From: Pandoraea terrigena
GTDB lineage: Bacteria > Pseudomonadota > Gammaproteobacteria > Burkholderiales > Burkholderiaceae
NCBI RefSeq assembly: GCF_902459705.1
Contig: NZ_CABPRU010000002.1
Location: forward strand, 248,001 to 312,000
DNA length: 64,000 bases
Direction of reading: 5' to 3'
In this document: one piece after another, positions 55,386 through 64,000 of the stretch
Layout of the letters: every line of letters starts with the position of its first letter
Numbering within the stretch: the stretch's first letter is position 1
The notes under the pieces: model-generated
What the model was told of the DNA's origin: nothing
What the model saw: the letters and a program-made list of their open reading frames with translations, nothing else
The model's database searches: none
Program-made: the position numbers and the translations under genes

Positions 55386-56914
55386 TCCGCAAACTCATCA
55401 AGAAACTGCTTGGCAAAGACAGCCAGGCCGAAGGCAGCGCAGGCAGCCTGAGCGCGACCGGCAAGCCGGTCGTCATCCCCGTCTCGGTCCACGGCATCGA
55501 TCCGAGCCTGCTCTCGAAGAACGCCGTGCGCGTGACCGACACGCTGCAGCAAGCCGGGTTCAAGGCCTTCATCGTCGGCGGCGCCGTGCGCGATCTGCTG
55601 CTGGGCATCGCGCCGAAGGACTTCGATGTCGCCACCAGCGCCACGCCCGAGCAGGTCCAGCGCCTGTTCCGCCGCGCGCGCATCATCGGGCGCCGCTTCC
55701 AGATCGTGCACGTGCAGTTCGGGCAGGAGATCATCGAGACCTCCACGTTCCGGGCCTTGGTCGACGCCGTCGACAGCGAGCAGATCGGCGCGCGGCGTCC
55801 CAAAAAAGGCGAGCTCGACCGCAAGACGCACGTCACCGACGAATCGGGCCGCGTGCTGCGCGACAACGTGTGGGGCGAGCAGGAAGAGGACGCCGCCCGG
55901 CGCGATTTCACCGTCAACGCCATGTATTACGACCCGGCGGCCCAGACGGTGCACGACTACCACCACGGCTGGGAAGACATCCAGAAGCGCGTGCTGCGCA
56001 TGATCGGCGACCCGGCCACGCGCTACCGCGAAGACCCCGTGCGCATGTTGCGCGTGGTGCGTTTCGCGGCCAAGCTCGGCTTCAAGATCGACGACGCGAC
56101 GGCCGCCCCGATTCCGCAGCTCGCGCCGCTCATCGACAACGTGCCGGCGGCGCGTCTGTTCGATGAAATGCTCAAGCTGCTGCTCTCGGGCCATGCGTGG
56201 GGCTGCGTGCAGCAACTGCGAGAGCAGGGCCTGCATCACGGCCTGCTGCCGTTGCTCGACGTGGTGCTGGAGCAGCCGCTGGGCGAGAAATTCGTCATGC
56301 TGGCGCTCGCCAACACCGATGCGCGCATCCGCACCGGCAAACCGGTCTCGCCGGGCTTCCTGTTCGCGGCACTGCTCTGGCATCTCGTGCTCGAAAAGTG
56401 GCAGGCCTATCAAAAAGCCGGCGAGTATCCGATTCCCGCGCTGCATCTCGCCATGGACGACGTGCTCGATGCGCAAACCGGCAAGCTGGCGATTCAGCGC
56501 CGCTTCGTCGCCGACATGAAGGAAATCTGGGGCTTGCAGGTGCGTCTGGACAAACGCGTTGGCCGCACGCCGCTGCGCATGCTCGAGCATCCGCGCCTGC
56601 GCGCCGGTTACGACTTCCTGCTGCTGCGTTGCGAATCGGGTGAAGTTCCGGCCGAAGCTGGCCAATGGTGGACCGACTTCCTCGAAGGCGACGCCGCCGC
56701 GCGCGACGCCCTGCTCACCCAAGGCAGTGGACCAGGCACCACGCCGGCCGCCAAACGCCGCCGCCGCCGTCGCAAGCCCGCGGGCGGAAGCGGTGGCGAA
56801 GGCTCGGGCGGCAGCGAGCATGGTGACGGCGGGAGCGGCAATGAGACCGCGACCAGCGAGAATCAGGGCAAGCGGGTATCATCGCGACAGCATGGTTCCG
56901 AAGGTGCTTCATGA
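55382..56914 (+). CDS. pcnB: Poly(A) polymerase I
   Basis: 510-residue nucleotidyltransferase that adds 3' poly(A) tails promoting RNA decay. The class II head GGAVRDLLLGIAPKDFDVATSATPEQV (with DFD metal acids), RRFQIVHV and the RRDFTVNAMYYD segment separate it from CCA-adding enzymes. The C-terminus has an RRRRRRK basic cluster followed by a Gly/Ser-rich tail, likely RNA-binding and disordered. GTG start overlaps the HAD gene stop; its own stop overlaps folK as ATGA. Confidence 0.94.
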   Translation: MIRKLIKKLLGKDSQAEGSAGSLSATGKPVVIPVSVHGIDPSLLSKNAVRVTDTLQQAGFKAFIVGGAVRDLLLGIAPKDFDVATSATPEQVQRLFRRARIIGRRFQIVHVQFGQEIIETSTFRALVDAVDSEQIGARRPKKGELDRKTHVTDESGRVLRDNVWGEQEEDAARRDFTVNAMYYDPAAQTVHDYHHGWEDIQKRVLRMIGDPATRYREDPVRMLRVVRFAAKLGFKIDDATAAPIPQLAPLIDNVPAARLFDEMLKLLLSGHAWGCVQQLREQGLHHGLLPLLDVVLEQPLGEKFVMLALANTDARIRTGKPVSPGFLFAALLWHLVLEKWQAYQKAGEYPIPALHLAMDDVLDAQTGKLAIQRRFVADMKEIWGLQVRLDKRVGRTPLRMLEHPRLRAGYDFLLLRCESGEVPAEAGQWWTDFLEGDAAARDALLTQGSGPGTTPAAKRRRRRRKPAGGSGGEGSGGSEHGDGGSGNETATSENQGKRVSSRQHGSEGAS

Positions 56915-57423
56915 CTGTTGCCTACATCGGGCTTGGCGCGAATCTCGGTGACGCCCGCCAATCGATCAAGGACGCCATCGTCTGCCTGGCGCAGCAGATC
57001 GGCGTCACCATCATTGGCAAGTCCGACCTGTATCGCACGGCGCCCGTCGAGTCGAGCGGCGATGACTATCTCAACTGCGCCGTCGCCGTCGAGACGAGCC
57101 TGAGCGCGCACCAGTTGCTCACGCTGTGCCTGAAGATCGAGTTGCATTTCGGACGTGAACGGCCTTACAAGAATGCGCCGCGCACGCTCGATCTCGATCT
57201 GCTGCTGTATGGCAACGAGCGCATCGCCGAACCCGACCTGATCGTCCCGCATCCGCGCATGGCCGCGCGCGCCTTCGTGCTGCGCCCGCTCGCGGATCTC
57301 GCTCCCGAACTCGACATCCCTGGCGTGGGCCGCGTAAGCGCCCTGCTTCTGGACGTCGCCGACCAGCGCATCGAGCGCGTCGCGCAGTGCTGCTGCCCGA
57401 CGAAGCGCGCGTACGCGTCATGA
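56911..57423 (+). CDS. folK: HPPK, 2-amino-4-hydroxy-6-hydroxymethyldihydropteridine pyrophosphokinase
   Basis: 170-residue folate-pathway kinase. It starts VAYIGLGANLGDARQSI and carries SDLYRTAPVE, LNCAVAVET, and the catalytic GRERPYKNAPRTLDLDLLLYG and VPHPRMAARAFVLRPL motifs. Overlaps pcnB and the following kinase gene by four bases each, so translation is coupled on both sides. Full length. Confidence 0.96.
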   Translation: MTVAYIGLGANLGDARQSIKDAIVCLAQQIGVTIIGKSDLYRTAPVESSGDDYLNCAVAVETSLSAHQLLTLCLKIELHFGRERPYKNAPRTLDLDLLLYGNERIAEPDLIVPHPRMAARAFVLRPLADLAPELDIPGVGRVSALLLDVADQRIERVAQCCCPTKRAYAS

Positions 57424-58076
57424 AATCCCCCGTCCTCGGGCGTTTTCGCTACCTGGCCGTGGAAGGCCCCATCGGGGTGGGCAAGACCTCGCTGGCGCAA
57501 CGGCTGGCCGATGCCGCCGGCGCCGACGTGCTGCTCGAGCAGCCCACGCGCAATCTCTTTCTCGAACGTTTCTATCGTGACAGCGCGCGCTACGCGATGC
57601 CCGCGCAGTTATCGTTCTGTCTGCAACGGGTGGACGAAGCGACGGAGATCGCGCGCCGCGAGATCGACGGCAAACCGATCTTCACCGACTTCCTTCCGGA
57701 GAAGGACGGGCTGTTCGCGCGCCTCACGCTCGCCGCCGACGAACTCGATCTCTATCGCAAGCTGGTCGCGCACATCGAGCGGCCACACCGGGCGCCGGAT
57801 CTCGTGATTCATCTGCAAGCGAGTCCCGAAACGCTGTATGCGCGCATTCAGAAACGCGCCATTCCGATGGAACAGCAAATTCCCGACACGTATCTGCGCG
57901 CGCTGTGCGACATCTATGGCGAATTCTTCTATCATTACGCCGCTGCGCCGGTATTGACCGTCGACACGGAACAATTCGATCCGGCGCATAACGACAACGA
58001 CTTCGCCCTGCTGGTCGAACGCATCGATCAGATGCGCGGACGCAAGGAAGTCTTCGTCAAGGGCGCTCGCCCCTGA
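57420..58076 (+). CDS. Deoxynucleoside kinase
   Basis: 218-residue kinase of the dNK/dGK-dAK family. P-loop VEGPIGVGKTSLAQRLA (about 11-27), the catalytic-region FTDFLPEKDGLFARL and the LID ARIQKRAIPMEQQI are visible. Preferred nucleoside is not predictable. ATG 57420 overlaps the folK TGA; a frame start 33 bases upstream would lie inside folK. Position between folK and panB is, as I recall, usual in Burkholderiales. Confidence 0.9.
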   Translation: MKSPVLGRFRYLAVEGPIGVGKTSLAQRLADAAGADVLLEQPTRNLFLERFYRDSARYAMPAQLSFCLQRVDEATEIARREIDGKPIFTDFLPEKDGLFARLTLAADELDLYRKLVAHIERPHRAPDLVIHLQASPETLYARIQKRAIPMEQQIPDTYLRALCDIYGEFFYHYAAAPVLTVDTEQFDPAHNDNDFALLVERIDQMRGRKEVFVKGARP

Positions 58077-58130
58077 TCGTCTCCCGCCCCGCGCAGGCGC
58101 ACGGGCGACACCTCATGAACCGAGGCTGAC

Positions 58131-58949
58131 ATGAGTTATCTGCAAGAATCCAATCGCAAGGCCGTGACCGTTCCCGGACTTGCCCAGATGCGCGAGCGGG
58201 GCGAGAAGATCGCCATGCTCACCGCGTACGATGCGAGTTTCGCCGCGCTGCTCGACCGCGTGGGCGTCGACGCCATCCTGGTTGGCGACTCGCTCGGCAA
58301 CGTGATTCAAGGCCAGCGCACGACGCTGCCCGTCACGTTGCGCGACATCTGTTATCACACCGAATGCGTGGCGCGCAGTGTCAACAAGGCACTGGTGCTG
58401 GCCGATCTGCCGTTCGGCACCTACGGCACGAAGGAACAGGCATACCAGAGTGCCGTAGCGGTCATGCAGGCCGGTGCACAAATGGTGAAGATCGAAGGCA
58501 ACGCGTGGCTCGCCGAGACCGTGCGCTTTCTGGTCGAGCGCAGCATTCCGGTGTGCGCGCATCTGGGACTCACGCCGCAGTCGGTACACGCGTTCGGCGG
58601 TTTCAAGGTGCAGGCGCGCGAGGATGCCGCACAAGCGCAATTGATCGACGATGCCCGTACGCTGCAAGCCGCGGGCGCGCAGTTGGTCGTGCTCGAAGCC
58701 ATTCCGGCCACCGTCGCGGCACGCGTCACGCCGGAAGTGCCGACGATGCCGACCATCGGCATCGGGGCCGGCCCCGAATGCGACGGCCAGGTGCTGGTGT
58801 TGCAGGACATGCTGGGCGTGTTCCCCGGCAAGTCGCCGAAGTTCTCGATGAATTTCATGGAAGGCCAGCCAAGCATTGCAGCCGCCATCGAAGCGTACGT
58901 GCAAGCGGTCAAGCACGGCACGTTCCCGGCGCAAGCGCATTGCTTCTGA
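58131..58949 (+). CDS. panB: 3-methyl-2-oxobutanoate hydroxymethyltransferase
   Basis: 272-residue TIM-barrel enzyme making ketopantoate for pantothenate and Co[31 protein letters not shown], with the metal Asp of VGDSLG, then DLPFGTY, KIEGNAW, the catalytic Glu in VLEAIPA and [20 protein letters not shown] are all present. Full length. It begins 54 bases after the kinase gene. No panC follows. Confidence 0.97.
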   Translation: MSYLQESNRKAVTVPGLAQMRERGEKIAMLTAYDASFAALLDRVGVDAILVGDSLGNVIQGQRTTLPVTLRDICYHTECVARSVNKALVLADLPFGTYGTKEQAYQSAVAVMQAGAQMVKIEGNAWLAETVRFLVERSIPVCAHLGLTPQSVHAFGGFKVQAREDAAQAQLIDDARTLQAAGAQLVVLEAIPATVAARVTPEVPTMPTIGIGAGPECDGQVLVLQDMLGVFPGKSPKFSMNFMEGQPSIAAAIEAYVQAVKHGTFPAQAHCF

Positions 58950-59069
58950 GCGAGCGGACGTGTCCCTCGCGATGACGCTACGCCGGTTCGGGAACGGACC
59001 GACGCCGCGTCATCGCTGATTTGCCACTACCGCACGACCCTCACGCGCCCCGCCGCGCCCCCTCCGCAT

Positions 59070-60437
59070 TCATCCCGCCATCGGCAGCGTCAACACGACG
59101 GCGAACCCCGCCTCGCGCCCCCGCTCGAACGCCATCGCCCCGCCGTGGGCAAGCATCACCTCGGCTACCATCGCCAACCCCAGGCTCGCCCCTTCGCGAC
59201 CGTCGGCGCGCGATGAGAACGGCGTGCGCACACGCTGCCATTCCGATTCGGGGATGCCCGGCCCATCGTCGAAGAACCGCACCCGCCATTGATCGTCGAC
59301 GCGCGTCACATCAACGTGAAGCCGATGCGGCGCACCGTACGCCAGCGCGTTGACCAGCACGTTCTTGATCGCTTCACGCAGGCTCAGCGCATCGCCGACG
59401 ATCATGCAGGGCCCCGGCGGCGCGTGAAGGGCGACGTCGATATCGCGGGTCGCATACGAGAGCGTCTCGCGCATCGCCACCTGCAGCAGTTCGTTCAGAT
59501 CGACCGGCGTGGGCGCCACGCTATCGGCGCGATGCTGCACCATCGCGTGATTGATCAACTGGTGGATAAGTCCGCCGAGCCCCCGCGCCTGCTTCTGGAT
59601 GCGCGCGACATGCGCCTCGCGCGCCGCCTCGTCCTGCGTTTGCGTGAGCATTTCCGCCTGCGCGGTGAGCGCCGTCACAGGCGTACGCAATTGATGCGCG
59701 GCGTCGCCGATGACACGGCGCATCAGTGCGCGCGAGGTGGCCAGCCGCTGCATGAAGTCGTTGATGGCGCCGACGAGCGCCAGCGTCTCGGCCGGCGCCG
59801 TCACCGCCAGCGGCACGAGATCGTTTGAATCGCGCGCCCGGATGGCCGCCTCAATCTGCTTGAGCGGCGCGAGCGCCTGACGCAGTGTCCACAGCGCCGC
59901 GAGCATCGTCAGTACGCCGGTGGCGATGGTGATGAGCAGTGTGTTGTCCGCCAAGCCGCGCGTGAACCGCACGCGCGCATTCTGCGTGTGCGCCAGCGCC
60001 ACCACGGCCCACGGATGCGGCGCATCCACCGGCATGCGGCGCCCGACGATTGCGATGCGGATCGGCATCTCCTGGTACGTGCCGTCGAGCACGACCGGCC
60101 CGTCGGCCAGCTTGTCCCACGGAATGGCGGGGCGGAACTCCGAATCGCCCGCGACCGAGCGGCCGTTCGGATCGAGCACGGTATAGAAGATCTGGTCGCC
60201 GGGCGCGAGGGCAGAGAAAGCGGCGAGCGGCACGTCGACGTTGACCTCGCCATTCTGGTACCAGGTGTTTTCCGCGACTTGCAGCGCGCTGCCGAGCAGC
60301 CAGCGGTCGTACGCGCGGTCGACGGCGGCACGCGTCGAGAACCAGATGCCAAGCAGCACCGCCGCCACGGCCAACGCCAGTACGGCCCCCATGCGCACGA
60401 CCAGCCGCAGATACAGGGAACGACCGGGGACGATCAT
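59070..60437 (-). CDS. Sensor histidine kinase (TctE/QseC type)
   Basis: 455-residue membrane kinase. A first membrane helix (about 10-30), a periplasmic sensor of about 135 residues, a second helix (NTLLITIATGVLTMLAALWTL) and HAMP precede the H-box VIGDAAHQLRTPVTAL. The ATPase domain has the N-box REAIKNVLVNALAYG, DDGPGIPE and GASLGLAMVAEVM. The signal is unknown; tricarboxylate-type TctE sensors share this layout. ATG 60437 overlaps the response-regulator stop as ATGA; the longer open frame is a shadow of that gene. Confidence 0.92.
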   Translation of the reverse strand: MIVPGRSLYLRLVVRMGAVLALAVAAVLLGIWFSTRAAVDRAYDRWLLGSALQVAENTWYQNGEVNVDVPLAAFSALAPGDQIFYTVLDPNGRSVAGDSEFRPAIPWDKLADGPVVLDGTYQEMPIRIAIVGRRMPVDAPHPWAVVALAHTQNARVRFTRGLADNTLLITIATGVLTMLAALWTLRQALAPLKQIEAAIRARDSNDLVPLAVTAPAETLALVGAINDFMQRLATSRALMRRVIGDAAHQLRTPVTALTAQAEMLTQTQDEAAREAHVARIQKQARGLGGLIHQLINHAMVQHRADSVAPTPVDLNELLQVAMRETLSYATRDIDVALHAPPGPCMIVGDALSLREAIKNVLVNALAYGAPHRLHVDVTRVDDQWRVRFFDDGPGIPESEWQRVRTPFSSRADGREGASLGLAMVAEVMLAHGGAMAFERGREAGFAVVLTLPMAG

Positions 60438-61096
60438 GACAGCACGAGCTGATAGCCCAGTCCGCGCAGCGTGCGAATCTGGAATTGCGCGGCCGCCAGC
60501 TTCTTGCGCAGGCGGGCCACATACTGCTCGATGGCGTTTGCGTTCGGTGCGGGCTCGTCGCCATACAGACGATCCATGAGTTCGTCCTTGCCGAAGATGC
60601 GTCCCGGGCGCGCCGCAAGAATTTCGAGCAGCGTCACTTCGCGGCGCGTGAGTTCGATCGGCAGTCCGTCGACTTCGACGCCACGACTCTTGCGGTCCAG
60701 CGTGAGGTTGGCGCACGTCAGCCGGTTCGTGGCGTCCTGCCCGGTGCGACGCATGAGCGCACGCACGCGCGCTTCCAGCTCGCGAAAATCGAATGGCTTG
60801 GTGAGGTAGTCGTCGGCCCCGAGATCGAGCGCGCGCACCCGCTCTTCGATCTCCGCGCACGCGGTGAGCATGAGCACGCGCGTGGACAGGCCGCGCTCGC
60901 GCACGCGTCGCAGCAACTCGAAGCCGTCGATGTGCGGCAGCATGACGTCGAGGATCAGCAGGTCGTAATCGTCGCCAATGCGTGCCGCGGCGGCCGCGCC
61001 GTCAGTCTCGCAATCGAGCGCGTGGCCGAGCCTGCGCAACTGGGTGGCGATCGCTTCGGCAACATCGGCGGTGTCTTCCACCAGCATGATGCGCAT
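60434..61096 (-). CDS. OmpR-family response regulator (TctD/QseB type)
   Basis: 220 residues. The receiver domain has the acidic pair VEDTAD, phospho-acceptor Asp in LLILDVMLP, and Lys in LTKPFDF. The C-terminal winged helix ends RTLRGLGYQLVLS. It is cotranscribed with the sensor kinase and divergent from the ABC transporter genes, which makes that transporter a likely target. 11-bp-spaced direct repeats in the spacer fit OmpR-family binding. Confidence 0.94.
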   Translation of the reverse strand: MRIMLVEDTADVAEAIATQLRRLGHALDCETDGAAAAARIGDDYDLLILDVMLPHIDGFELLRRVRERGLSTRVLMLTACAEIEERVRALDLGADDYLTKPFDFRELEARVRALMRRTGQDATNRLTCANLTLDRKSRGVEVDGLPIELTRREVTLLEILAARPGRIFGKDELMDRLYGDEPAPNANAIEQYVARLRKKLAAAQFQIRTLRGLGYQLVLS

Positions 61097-61260
61097 GATT
61101 CCTGAGTCTCCTTCGATAGTGATTGCAGGGCACCCTGCCTATCCCGGTATTCCCCGGTATTCCCCGGCCGATGCCCATGCGTGTCTCAGGATTCTGTCGG
61201 AAATCGTCAGCCACTTCCTCGGGGTTTCCCCTGAATCCGGGCACCGCCTGCCCGGCGTGT

Positions 61261-61306
61261 CAGCTTCGCTACAGCTTCGCTGCTTAGCATGGGAACCGAT
61301 TATAAA
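61261..61306 (+). promoter_or_regulatory. Direct repeats and -10 ahead of the ABC transporter
   Basis: CAGCTTCGCT occurs at 61261-61270 and 61272-61281, spaced 11 bases start to start, and TATAAA at 61301-61306 is a fair -10. OmpR/PhoB-family dimers bind such one-turn-spaced direct repeats. A second short tandem, GGTATTCCCC twice at 61146-61165, lies nearer the response-regulator gene. Binding by the adjacent regulator is inferred. Confidence 0.5.
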
Positions 61307-61328
61307 AGCATCCCTCAGGAGACACGCA

Positions 61329-62129
61329 ATGCACAACGCCCCTCATGCGGGCGCCGCCGGGACCCTTGCGCCCGCGGTGCCGCCATTGCTCGAAATCGAT
61401 GGCGTCACGCTGCAATACAAGACCGACGATTACCTGGTGACCGCCGCGCAGCAAGTGAGCTTCAACGTCTATCCGGGCGACCGGTTCGTGTTGCTCGGTC
61501 CGTCGGGCTGCGGCAAATCGACGTTGCTCAAGGCGATTGGCGGCTATCTGCCGCCGGTCCACGGGGAGATTCGCCTCAAGGGCCGCACGATCACCGAGCC
61601 CGGCCCCGATCGCATGATGGTATTCCAGGAATTCGATCAACTGCTGCCGTGGAAGACCGTGCGGCAGAACGTGGAGTTCGCGCTCGTCGCCAGCGGTCGC
61701 CTCAAGCGACGCGAAGCGGCCGAGCGCGCCGCGCACTACATCGAGAAGGTCGGCCTCGCGAAGTTCATCGACAGCTATCCGCATACGCTCTCGGGCGGCA
61801 TGAAGCAGCGCGTGTCCATCGCGCGCGGCATGGCGATGGAGCCCGACGTCCTTCTCATGGACGAGCCGTTCGCCGCCCTGGACGCCCTCACCCGCCGCAA
61901 GATGCAGGACGAACTGCTGCGCCTGTGGGACGACACACGTTTCACGGTGCTGTTCGTCACGCACGGCATCGACGAGGCGATTCGCATCGGCACGCGCATT
62001 CTGCTGCTCTCACCGCACCCCGGCCAGGTCAAGGCCGAACTCAATAGCATCGCCCCCGAGCAGCTCGGCACGGCGCACCAGAGTGCGCTCGAGACGCGCA
62101 TCGATCAACTGCTGTTCGCAGCCCACTGA
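61329..62129 (+). CDS. ABC transporter ATP-binding protein (SsuB/TauB/NrtD type)
   Basis: 266 residues. Walker A GPSGCGKSTLLKA, Q-loop VFQEFDQLLPWKTV, signature LSGGMKQRVSIARG and Walker B VLLMDEPFAALDALTR are complete; there is no extra regulatory domain, as usual in the nitrate/sulfonate/taurine family. AGGAG precedes ATG 61329. First gene of an operon with a permease and a binding protein. Confidence 0.93.
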   Translation: MHNAPHAGAAGTLAPAVPPLLEIDGVTLQYKTDDYLVTAAQQVSFNVYPGDRFVLLGPSGCGKSTLLKAIGGYLPPVHGEIRLKGRTITEPGPDRMMVFQEFDQLLPWKTVRQNVEFALVASGRLKRREAAERAAHYIEKVGLAKFIDSYPHTLSGGMKQRVSIARGMAMEPDVLLMDEPFAALDALTRRKMQDELLRLWDDTRFTVLFVTHGIDEAIRIGTRILLLSPHPGQVKAELNSIAPEQLGTAHQSALETRIDQLLFAAH

Positions 62130-62139
62130 GGAGACGGCC

Positions 62140-63060
62140 ATGAACGCCATGACCTCACAACACACCCCGTCGTCCCCGCAAGCGGCCCCCGAAGCCCCCC
62201 TCGAAGCGGTCTACCGGCCGGAATTCGTGCGGGAGCCGACGCCCGCCGAACTGTCGTCGATACAGCGTCCGCTCTCGACCTTCGAGACGCTGTATCGCCT
62301 GAGCTGGCTGCGCAAGACCGTCATCCTGTGCGTGCTCGCCGTGATCTGGGAAATCTACGGCCGCTGGCTCGACAACGCGCTGCTCTTCCCGAGTTTCACC
62401 GACACGGTCACCGCCTTCGCTGGCGGCCTGACGAGCGGTGTGCTGCTGCTGCGCGCGGCCGTCTCGCTCAAGACGCTGCTCATCGGCTACAGCATCGGCA
62501 TCGGGCTCGCGGCGGTGCTCACCACCGTCGCCATCAGCTCGAAGATCGGCAACGACCTGCTCGAGACGCTCACCGCCATGTTCAACCCACTGCCGGCCAT
62601 CGCGCTGTTGCCGCTCGCGCTGATCTGGTTCGGCCTCGGCAGCGGCAGTGTGATCTTCGTGCTTGTGCACTCGGTGCTGTGGGCCGTGGCGCTCAACACG
62701 CACAGCGGCTTTCGCGGCGTCTCGAAAACGTTGCGCATGGTTGGGCAGAACTACGGACTCAAGCGTTTCGCGCTGGTTTGGCATGTGCTCATCCCGGCCG
62801 CGTTCCCGAGCATTCTCACCGGCCTGAAGGTGGGCTGGGCGTTCGCGTGGCGCACCTTGATCGCCGCGGAACTGGTGTTCGGCGTGTCTTCGGGGTCGGG
62901 GGGGCTCGGCTGGTACATCTTCGAGAACCGCAATTCGCTGGAGACGGCCAACGTCTTCGCCGGGTTGTTCTTCGTGATCCTGATCGGGCTCGCGGTCGAG
63001 AACCTGCTGTTCGCCCGCATCGAAAAGCGCACGCTGCACCGCTGGGGCATGCAGCACTGA
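62140..63060 (+). CDS. ABC transporter permease (SsuC/TauC type)
   Basis: 306 residues with about six membrane helices and the EAA-type loop KTLRMVGQNYGLKRFALVWHVLIPAAFPSILTGLKVGWAFAWR. The ~55-residue N-terminal extension is polar and Pro/Ala-rich. GGAG precedes the ATG, 10 bases after the ATPase gene. A pair of these permeases forms the channel. Confidence 0.92.
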   Translation: MNAMTSQHTPSSPQAAPEAPLEAVYRPEFVREPTPAELSSIQRPLSTFETLYRLSWLRKTVILCVLAVIWEIYGRWLDNALLFPSFTDTVTAFAGGLTSGVLLLRAAVSLKTLLIGYSIGIGLAAVLTTVAISSKIGNDLLETLTAMFNPLPAIALLPLALIWFGLGSGSVIFVLVHSVLWAVALNTHSGFRGVSKTLRMVGQNYGLKRFALVWHVLIPAAFPSILTGLKVGWAFAWRTLIAAELVFGVSSGSGGLGWYIFENRNSLETANVFAGLFFVILIGLAVENLLFARIEKRTLHRWGMQH

Positions 63061-63150
63061 CGCACGATCCCCTCGATTTTTTGCGGCTGTGTTTGATTGA
63101 CGCCCCTTCGGGGGTATGAATAATTCCAACTATCTGGAGACAACAACACC

Positions 63151-64000
63151 ATGAATCGACGCCATTTCACCCGCTGGGCAAGCGCGCTGACCCTTGCTGC
63201 CACGACCGCTCTCTCGACGCTCGGCAACGTGGCTCACGCCGAAGCCAGCACCGTGCGCTTGTCGCACGGCTACGGCATTCTCTACCTGCCGCTCATGGTC
63301 ATGCGCGACCAGCATCTCGTGGAGAAGCACGCGAAAGCGCTGGGCCTGGGCGACGTGAAGACGACGTGGACCATTCTCGACGGCGGCAACGTCATCAACG
63401 ATGCGATGCTCGCGGGCAATCTCGATGTCGCGGGCACGGGCGCGCCAGGCTTCGTCACGCTGTGGTCGAAGGCGCACGGCATTCCGCGCTCGGAAGTGAT
63501 CGGTCTGTCGGCCCTCTCGACCGGTCCGCTCTGGCTCAACACGAACAATCCGAACATCAAGTCGCTCAAGGACTTCACCGCGAAGGACAAGATCGCGATT
63601 CCGGGCATCAAGACGTCGCTCTCCGCCGTGCTGCTGCAAATGGCGGCGGCCAAGGCCTTCGGCATCGAGAACTACGCGAAGCTCGATCCGCTAACCGTCA
63701 GCCTGAGCCATCCGGAAGCCGTCAGTGCCCTGCTCTCCGGCAAGACGGAGATCACGGCGCACTTCACCTCGCCGCCGTTCTCGTACCAGGAACTGAAGAA
63801 TCCGCACATCACGCGCGTGCTGAATTCGACTGATGTCCTCGGCAACATCACCATCGACGTGGTGTTCGCACCGAAGCAGTTCACCGTGCAGAATCCGAAG
63901 CTGGTGCAGGCGATCCTGGATGCCCAGGAAGAAGCCGCCGCTTACATCGCCAAGGATCACGTCGGCGCCGCAAAGACGTACCTGCGTGTGTCGAAGATGA
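63151..64000 (+). CDS. ABC substrate-binding protein (NMT1/SsuA-like), partial
   Basis: 283 residues to the window edge; the C-terminus is missing. It starts with an RR-containing signal (MNRRHFTRWASALTLAATTA, cleavage near AHAEA). The mature part is a type II binding protein of the NMT1/SsuA family with VRLSHGYGILYLPLMVMRDQHLVEKH and LDGGNVINDAMLAGNLDVAGTG. Ligand class could be a sulfonate, nitrate, pyrimidine precursor or similar; sequence does not decide. It is 90 bases after the permease, with GGAG ahead of the ATG. Confidence 0.9.
   Translation, partial: MNRRHFTRWASALTLAATTALSTLGNVAHAEASTVRLSHGYGILYLPLMVMRDQHLVEKHAKALGLGDVKTTWTILDGGNVINDAMLAGNLDVAGTGAPGFVTLWSKAHGIPRSEVIGLSALSTGPLWLNTNNPNIKSLKDFTAKDKIAIPGIKTSLSAVLLQMAAAKAFGIENYAKLDPLTVSLSHPEAVSALLSGKTEITAHFTSPPFSYQELKNPHITRVLNSTDVLGNITIDVVFAPKQFTVQNPKLVQAILDAQEEAAAYIAKDHVGAAKTYLRVSKM

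Overview
This is a GC-rich stretch of chromosome with housekeeping gene neighbourhoods typical of the Burkholderiaceae: clpA-clpS with a cold-shock gene, icd-rluE, exbB-exbD-lpxK-Trm112-kdsB-adk, murJ/rpsT, DUF3579-argF, queG-xerD/tsaE-amiC, mutL-miaA, and purM-hda-HAD-pcnB-folK-dNK-panB. The protein sequences and the linked salicylate hydroxylase genes fit Pandoraea or a close relative. The genus is an inference from memory, not a database result. No tRNA, rRNA, insertion sequence, prophage, CRISPR array or convincing pseudogene was seen. Two genes are cut by the window edges: clpA at the left and an ABC substrate-binding protein at the right.

Layout. 1-2130: clpA, clpS and a cold-shock gene with a long leader. 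2131-2679: AT-rich non-coding DNA with two adjacent inverted repeats. 2680-6995: a four-gene salicylate 5-hydroxylase operon (reductase, large and small oxygenase subunits, ferredoxin) and its divergent NagR/NahR-like regulator. 7313-9812: a short-chain dehydrogenase/LysR pair and a small secreted protein. 9936-16462: icd, rluE, two tiny secreted Lys/His-rich Asr-like proteins, a DUF192 protein, a single-domain HD-GYP gene, sodB and xseA. 16913-21019: energy transduction (ExbBD), lipid A and Kdo synthesis (lpxK, kdsB) and adk. 21319-38871: cell envelope and housekeeping genes (murJ, murB, plsY, amiC, dedA, a patatin, argF, ppnP, yajQ, ybaK, an acyl-CoA synthetase, xerD, queG, tsaE). 39121-42133: mutL-miaA. 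42372-49964: an accessory catabolic operon with a polyamine-type ABC transporter, an M24-family hydrolase with an altered metal site, an amidohydrolase and a LysR regulator. 49986-52639: a LysR/MFS exporter pair. 52737-58949: purM and the hda-to-panB run with four-base start/stop overlaps. 59070-64000: a two-component system divergent from a nitrate/sulfonate/taurine-type ABC transporter.

Regulatory signals stand out more than unknown proteins do. A perfect FNR/Anr box lies at the class II position before the HD-GYP gene and implies a shorter protein than the longest ORF. An almost identical 14-bp palindrome occurs before icd and before the DUF3579 gene. Six genes have a -10-like hexamer ending only 6-9 bases before ATG, which predicts leaderless mRNAs. 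The accessory transport/hydrolase operon has its own large operator-like dyad and is the best candidate for an undescribed catabolic pathway; its substrate cannot be read from the sequence.
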